Assembly (NCBI GenBank): GCA_030673355.1
Contig: DAOVJF010000201.1
Location: 1 to 5,632 of the forward strand
Direction of reading: 5' to 3'
DNA length: 5,632 bases
Origin: Planctomycetota bacterium
Lineage (GTDB): Bacteria; JAJVIF01; JAPKYR01
A program made the position numbers and the translations under genes. Position 1 is the first letter of the stretch, and each line of letters begins with the position of its first letter. Of the stretch, positions 4,998 through 5,632 are shown in pieces. Under the pieces are notes generated by a model. The model saw only the letters and a program-made list of their open reading frames with translations, had not been told where the DNA came from and did no database searches.

Positions 4998-5632
4998 TCA
5001 AGATAAAATCGGAAGCGTAATATTCGGATTATTTAGTAATAATGGAAAATGTCGGGCAGTGGCGCAGTCCGGTAGCGCACTAGCATGGGGGGCTAGGGGT
5101 CCCGAGTTCAAATCTCGGCTGCCCGACCAGTTCGTAGAAACAGACCCTTTGGCGAGTATGCCGAAGGGCTTTTTGTAGGTATAATGCAGGTTTGAGCCGG
5201 TTAAGGTGCAGTTCGATAGTAAAATCTGGAGCATCTTACGTCTTTCGGTAGAATCCTGCTCAATGTACGATGAATAAAGGGTTTTTGCCAGTTCGAGAAT
5301 TTTTATACCCATCCCCAGTAATGAACTGCAATTTCCCGAATTTCCATACATTTTATGGTCGATTTCAACCATCTCAGTACGCCACTCCCCTGATCGCTTC
5401 AACCACTCATCACGGCTAATGAGCTCATCAAGTTTGTCGATATAAAGTTTTTCCAGACGGGATTCGAGTAGATCCCTTCGTTTTTTTTGTTCTTCCATCG
5501 CTCGTTTACGAAATGCAATTTCGTCTTTATAACTTTCCTGCAGAGTCCTTGTTATCAGATCGTAAAATTTTTCACCGATGGATAGTTTTTTTACAGCGAG
5601 GTTGAATTGATCTGAAAGGACTTCCTCTCGGA
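4998..5632 (-). CDS. Large serine recombinase, C-terminal part (partial)
   Basis: The frame is open from the window edge to TGA at 5000-4998, giving 210 visible residues; the N-terminal catalytic domain lies outside. Residues from REEVLSDQF to about IDHKM are charged and helical, like the coiled coil in the C-terminal region of large serine recombinases. Then come LSNCTLTGSNLHYTYKKPF and GILAKG, which match the conserved end segment of this family as I know it (LSNC-x-L...YKKPF-x-x-LA-x-G). These enzymes insert and excise mobile elements by double-strand cleavage through an active-site serine. The last roughly 45 residues (from about SVSTNW) come from the tRNA-Pro flank and antisense tRNA-Pro, for example SRDLNSGPLAPHASALPDC. 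The Met at 5498 is internal and not the start. An A8 run (T8 at 5481-5488 on the plus strand) within the frame is a possible slippage spot. The gene converges on the tRNA cluster and marks one end of an integrated element. Confidence 0.85.
   Translation of the reverse strand, partial: REEVLSDQFNLAVKKLSIGEKFYDLITRTLQESYKDEIAFRKRAMEEQKKRRDLLESRLEKLYIDKLDELISRDEWLKRSGEWRTEMVEIDHKMYGNSGNCSSLLGMGIKILELAKTLYSSYIEQDSTERRKMLQILLSNCTLTGSNLHYTYKKPFGILAKGSVSTNWSGSRDLNSGPLAPHASALPDCATARHFPLLLNNPNITLPILS
5053..5129 (+). tRNA. tRNA-Pro (anticodon GGG)
   Basis: This 77-nt tRNA has perfect acceptor CGGGCAG/CTGCCCG, D stem GCGC/GCGC, anticodon stem CTAGC/GCTAG with loop ATGGGGG (anticodon 5087-5089), and T stem CCGAG/CTCGG. 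Discriminator A and CCA are encoded. It is the last tRNA of the cluster and lies wholly inside the antisense 3' end of the recombinase reading frame, so it is the likely integration site of the element to the right. The tRNA looks intact. Confidence 0.98.
5145..5174 (+). terminator. Terminator of the tRNA cluster
   Basis: CCCTTTGGC (5145-5153) pairs with GCCGAAGGG (5160-5168) over nine pairs (one G-U) and a 6-nt loop, followed by C and TTTTT (5170-5174). It stands 15 nt after tRNA-Pro. On the minus strand the same bases encode KPFGILAKG of the recombinase. No T-run follows the hairpin in that direction, so termination should act only on the tRNA transcript. Confidence 0.88.

Noticed and set aside
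5496..5498. ATG at 5498 as the start of an independent 166-residue protein
   Set aside because: The frame stays open to the window edge with continuous coiled-coil-like sequence, so this Met is internal to a larger recombinase.

Overview
The window carries an ordinary bacterial housekeeping core flanked by two unusual edges. The organism is an uncultured-type, probably Gram-negative bacterium. The evidence is a short lipoprotein with a type II signal peptide, sigma-70-like promoters of the TTGACA/TATAAT type, Shine-Dalgarno sequences before most genes, and tRNA genes with encoded CCA. The sequence alone does not fix a phylum.

Layout, left to right. Positions 1-317 are a 117-bp inverted repeat (arms 1-117 and 201-317, one mismatch) around an 83-nt centre. 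A tandem array of five 15-bp units (106-180) starts inside the left arm. The right arm carries the likely promoter, ribosome binding site, start codon and first seven codons of a radical SAM gene of the AmrS family (295-1344). The left arm carries a mirror image of the same signals, pointing off the window. The left arm begins exactly at base 1, so the repeat may continue outside or may be an assembly fold-back. A small lipoprotein gene of unknown function follows (1447-1923) with its own promoter.

Positions 2157-4124 hold the classic rpsF-ssb-rpsR-rplI operon (ribosomal proteins S6, S18 and L9 with single-stranded DNA-binding protein), with a good promoter in front and a strong intrinsic terminator behind. 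The gaps in front of rpsR and rplI are 85 nt or more and contain hairpins. The SSB tail ends in Pro-Leu instead of the usual Pro-Phe.

After about 360 nt without a convincing gene comes a five-gene tRNA cluster: Lys(TTT), Glu(TTC), Asp(GTC), Phe(GAA), Pro(GGG). It has a strong promoter before tRNA-Lys, a second promoter before tRNA-Asp, and a terminator after tRNA-Pro.

The right edge is the C-terminal part of a large serine recombinase on the minus strand, entering from outside the window. Its reading frame runs through the tRNA terminator and then antisense through the whole tRNA-Pro gene before stopping. This marks the likely end of an integrated element at tRNA-Pro. The tRNA terminator hairpin is made of the codons for the recombinase motif KPFGILAKG, so one stretch appears to serve both strands.
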